From positions 1-64,000 of the forward strand of contig NZ_ATUU01000004.1 of assembly GCF_000420365.1 (NCBI RefSeq): DNA of 64,000 bases. Direction: 5' to 3'. This document shows positions 62,053-64,000 of this stretch, in pieces (position 1 is the first letter of the stretch; the number at the start of each line of letters is the position of its first letter). This DNA comes from Weissella halotolerans DSM 20190. GTDB lineage: Bacteria; Bacillota; Bacilli; Lactobacillales; Lactobacillaceae. The notes under the pieces were generated by a model. The model was not told where the DNA came from, did not search any database, and was given only the letters and a program-made list of their open reading frames with translations. The position numbers and the translations under genes are program-made.

Positions 62053-62898
62053 ATGATTAAGTTAGTGACAATTGATATCGACGATACCTTAGTAAACTCA
62101 GCTAAGCAGATTACCCCCCGCGTAAAGGCAGCAGTTAAGGCAGCGACGGCAGCTGGCATCAAGGTGGTGTTGACGACCGGTCGACCATTGACCGGTGTGC
62201 AGGGTTATCTAGACGAGTTGGGCTTGAATCATCAGGATGATCAATATGTAATTACGTATAACGGGGCCCTTGTTGAAACAACTGCTGGTGAAGCTATTGC
62301 TGGTAAGGAATTATCTGCAACTGATTACGCTGACTTAGTAGCCTGGTCTGTTAAACTGGATACTTATTTACAGGTTGAAAGTCTTGATACTGCTTATACC
62401 ACTTCACGCCTAATTAATCCATCAGCCTCACGTGAAAATTATATGGTGGATATGCCACTACGGGTATCACCTTTAGAGGATATGCCAGCAGACTTGCATT
62501 ATGTGAAATGCATGTTTATTGGACCGAGTGAACAGCTAGCGATGGTTGAAAACACTTTGCCAGCAGAGATTAAAGCACGCTTTAATTTGGTGAAATCAAA
62601 TGTGGACTTCTTAGAAGTATTAAATCCACAAGCAAGCAAAGGGAATGCCTTAGCGACGTTAGCTGCTTATTTAGATATTCCATTAGCGCAAACGATGGCC
62701 TTGGGTGACCAAGCCAATGATTTATCGATGATTAAGCAAGCCGGGTTAGGCGTTGCGATGGGGAATGCCATTCCCGAGGTTAAGACGGCAGCTAAGGCTG
62801 TAACGACAACGCAAAATGAAGATGGGGTTGGTTTGGCCTTAGAGAAGTGGGCATTGAATCAAACTGTACCTGAATTGGAAAAAGAGTCGGCAAATTAG
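62053..62898 (+). CDS. Cof-type HAD phosphatase
   Basis: A 281-aa HAD hydrolase with a type IIB cap. Motif I is DIDDTLVNS (residues 7-15), motif II is LTTGRP, motif III includes SKGNAL, and motif IV is ALGDQANDLSMI. It likely removes phosphate from sugar phosphates or flavin precursors; the substrate is not visible. AAAGGAG lies 9 nt before the ATG. Confidence 0.94.
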   Translation: MIKLVTIDIDDTLVNSAKQITPRVKAAVKAATAAGIKVVLTTGRPLTGVQGYLDELGLNHQDDQYVITYNGALVETTAGEAIAGKELSATDYADLVAWSVKLDTYLQVESLDTAYTTSRLINPSASRENYMVDMPLRVSPLEDMPADLHYVKCMFIGPSEQLAMVENTLPAEIKARFNLVKSNVDFLEVLNPQASKGNALATLAAYLDIPLAQTMALGDQANDLSMIKQAGLGVAMGNAIPEVKTAAKAVTTTQNEDGVGLALEKWALNQTVPELEKESAN

Positions 62899-62974
62899 GC
62901 TGAGAATATTGCTCTTGACTGGTAAATGAGTTATGATTAATCATTGAGTAAAACTGTGAAAGGACGTGCGCGAT

Positions 62975-63565
62975 TTGGCAATTACACAATTTGACGGTCA
63001 AAACAAAGCGGAACTTTCTATGATTGAAGTGGCGCGGGCAATTTTGTCTGACCGCCATGAGACCATGGCATTTTCGAACTTATTAAATGAGGTGCAGGCC
63101 TTTACGGGTAAAAGTGATCAGGAGATTCGTGATCGTTTGGCCCAATTTTATACCGATTTGAATATTGACGGTTCATTCATTTCCTTAGGGGATAATGTTT
63201 GGGGACTGCGTTCATGGTATCCGATTGATTCTATTGATGAAGCGGTTCACTTGGACCTAGAAGAAGAAACCCGCCCTAAGCGTAAGAAGCGTAAGAAGAT
63301 TAACGCCTTCTTGGCAGACGTTGCCGATGATGATGATGTTATTGATTATAACGATGACGATCCAGAAGACGATGACTTCAGTGATGTGGTCGATGATGAT
63401 GAAACTGCTGATGTACCTGATGATGCTTCTGATACAGCGACTGAAGATGATAGTGATGACGCACAACCAGCTGACCTGAATGAGGTTGCTAGTGGTATTG
63501 GTGAAGAAATTACTGACATTGCGCCCGTTGATGATGATTACGGTTCAGGGGATATTGAAAAGTAA
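62975..63565 (+). CDS. rpoE: RNA polymerase delta subunit
   Basis: About 196 aa. The N-terminal HARE-HTH domain (about residues 1-90) has [30 protein letters not shown] and [11 protein letters not shown] Lys/Arg patch (RPKRKKRKK) is followed by a long Asp/Glu-rich disordered tail. It speeds polymerase recycling and promoter sensitivity to NTP levels. I prefer TTG 62975, 11 nt after AAAGGA; GTG 62966 lies directly on that site. pyrG follows, as in Bacillus and lactic acid bacteria. Confidence 0.95.
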   Translation: MAITQFDGQNKAELSMIEVARAILSDRHETMAFSNLLNEVQAFTGKSDQEIRDRLAQFYTDLNIDGSFISLGDNVWGLRSWYPIDSIDEAVHLDLEEETRPKRKKRKKINAFLADVADDDDVIDYNDDDPEDDDFSDVVDDDETADVPDDASDTATEDDSDDAQPADLNEVASGIGEEITDIAPVDDDYGSGDIEK

Positions 63566-63575
63566 AAACCTGAAT

Positions 63576-63688
63576 TTGACAAGAGTGCATAAGTTCTGTA
63601 TTATTAAGTTCCGGGCTCTTGTACAAGTTTACAAGACAGAATAGTGTTGATTAAAGCTCCCAAGGCAATGGCCATTGGGAGTTCTTTT
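63576..63688 (+). promoter_or_regulatory. pyrG promoter and CTP-sensing attenuator
   Basis: TTGACA (63576-63581), 17 nt, TATTAT (63599-63604). The start region reads CCGGGCTC (63611-63618), so transcripts probably begin GGGC. A terminator GCTCCCAAGGC/GCCATTGGGAGTT plus T4 (about 63656-63688) has GCTCCC in its first arm. In Bacillus and Lactococcus pyrG, low CTP causes repeated G addition at GGGC and the G-run pairs with GCUCCC to prevent termination. All these parts are present here. Confidence 0.85.
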
Positions 63689-63716
63689 ATATTTATCGGA
63701 CCTAGGAGGTTTTTTA

Positions 63717-64000
63717 ATGGCAACTAAATATGTTTTTGTTACCGGTGGTGTGGTGTCTTCCTTAGGTAAGGGAATCGTGGCGGCATCATTAGGCCGCTTA
63801 TTGAAAAACCGCGGTTTTAAGATTGCGGTACAAAAGTTTGATCCTTATATTAATATTGATCCAGGTACGATGTCACCTTACCAGCATGGGGAGACTTTTG
63901 TCACGGATGATGGGTTAGAAACAGATTTAGACTTAGGCCACTATGAACGTTTTATTGATATCTCCTTAAATAAATATTCTAACTTTACTGCTGGCCGCAT
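63717..64000 (+). CDS. pyrG: CTP synthase (partial, N-terminus)
   Basis: The first 94 residues of CTP synthetase, cut by the window end. The start [20 protein letters not shown] contains the P-loop-like ATP site, followed by [20 protein letters not shown] and the [16 protein letters not shown] motif. It aminates UTP to CTP. AGGAGG lies before the ATG. Expression is predicted to depend on CTP through the upstream attenuator. Confidence 0.97.
   Translation, partial: MATKYVFVTGGVVSSLGKGIVAASLGRLLKNRGFKIAVQKFDPYINIDPGTMSPYQHGETFVTDDGLETDLDLGHYERFIDISLNKYSNFTAGR

Overview
The window is a 64-kb piece of a low-to-mid GC, Gram-positive, heterofermentative lactic acid bacterium, most likely Weissella or a close relative in the Leuconostocaceae. 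The reasons are a Leuconostoc-like glucose-6-phosphate dehydrogenase, a short-form 6-phosphogluconate dehydrogenase, a GntP gluconate permease, RexAB (AddAB) recombination proteins, a WalRK-YycHI-WalJ-HtrA cluster, RpoE delta next to pyrG, and T-box, SAM and guanine leader RNAs of Firmicute type. No prophage, insertion sequence or CRISPR array was seen. It looks like ordinary chromosome.

Layout. 0-1.5 kb: the tail of an rRNA operon (5S end, tRNA-Asn, tRNA-Thr), an SDR dehydrogenase gene broken by one stop codon, and a solitary 5S-tRNA-Asn unit with its own promoter. 1.5-5.1 kb: an unknown protein, a divergent RpiR regulator/gnd pair and a decayed gluconokinase-like protein. 5.1-9.1 kb: an unassigned structured RNA, T-box-tyrS, and a guanine riboswitch driving a purine permease and xpt. 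9.1-10 kb: seven tRNA genes. 10-20 kb: a split ThrE-type exporter, secreted or anchored proteins, gntP with two cre sites, an NADH oxidase/peroxidase, metK under a SAM riboswitch, an rRNA methyltransferase and a PfpI protein. 20-32 kb: an MnmM-like protein, leuS, a MurJ-type flippase with a long N-terminal tail, a CPBP protease, CsbD, a frameshifted gene, an aldo-keto reductase, an SRA-like protein, a trans-sulfuration enzyme and an amino acid permease. 32-35 kb: an AT-rich femX/galE pair. 35-48 kb: addB-addA, a Rex-controlled alcohol dehydrogenase, a Nudix protein, zwf and glpK. 47.5-52.5 kb: purR-glmU-prs and rpsF-ssb-rpsR. 52.5-64 kb: two tRNA-Lys genes, walRK-yycHI-walJ-htrA, a DUF1934 protein, an HD phosphohydrolase, a HAD phosphatase, rpoE and the start of pyrG.

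How the genes fit together. Gluconate uptake (gntP), zwf and gnd supply the oxidative branch of the phosphoketolase pathway. Adh and the NADH oxidase re-oxidise NADH, and a Rex operator precedes adh. PurR, prs, xpt, the purine permease and pyrG make a nucleotide theme, each with a visible control element. WalRK, YycHI, MurJ, FemX, GlmU and HtrA concern the cell wall.

The most unusual signal is a set of three short RNA loci, each about 180 nt (12346-12527, 15595-15770, 59944-60131). Each starts with a hairpin at the predicted +1, ends in an intrinsic terminator and displays C-rich (UCCC or CUCC) loops or single strands that could pair with Shine-Dalgarno sequences. The first two also share a promoter with TTTA-type half-sites in 11-bp phase, resembling response-regulator sites. 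This looks like an undescribed anti-Shine-Dalgarno sRNA family, analogous to LhrC/Rsa RNAs or streptococcal csRNAs. All functional statements are read from sequence alone.
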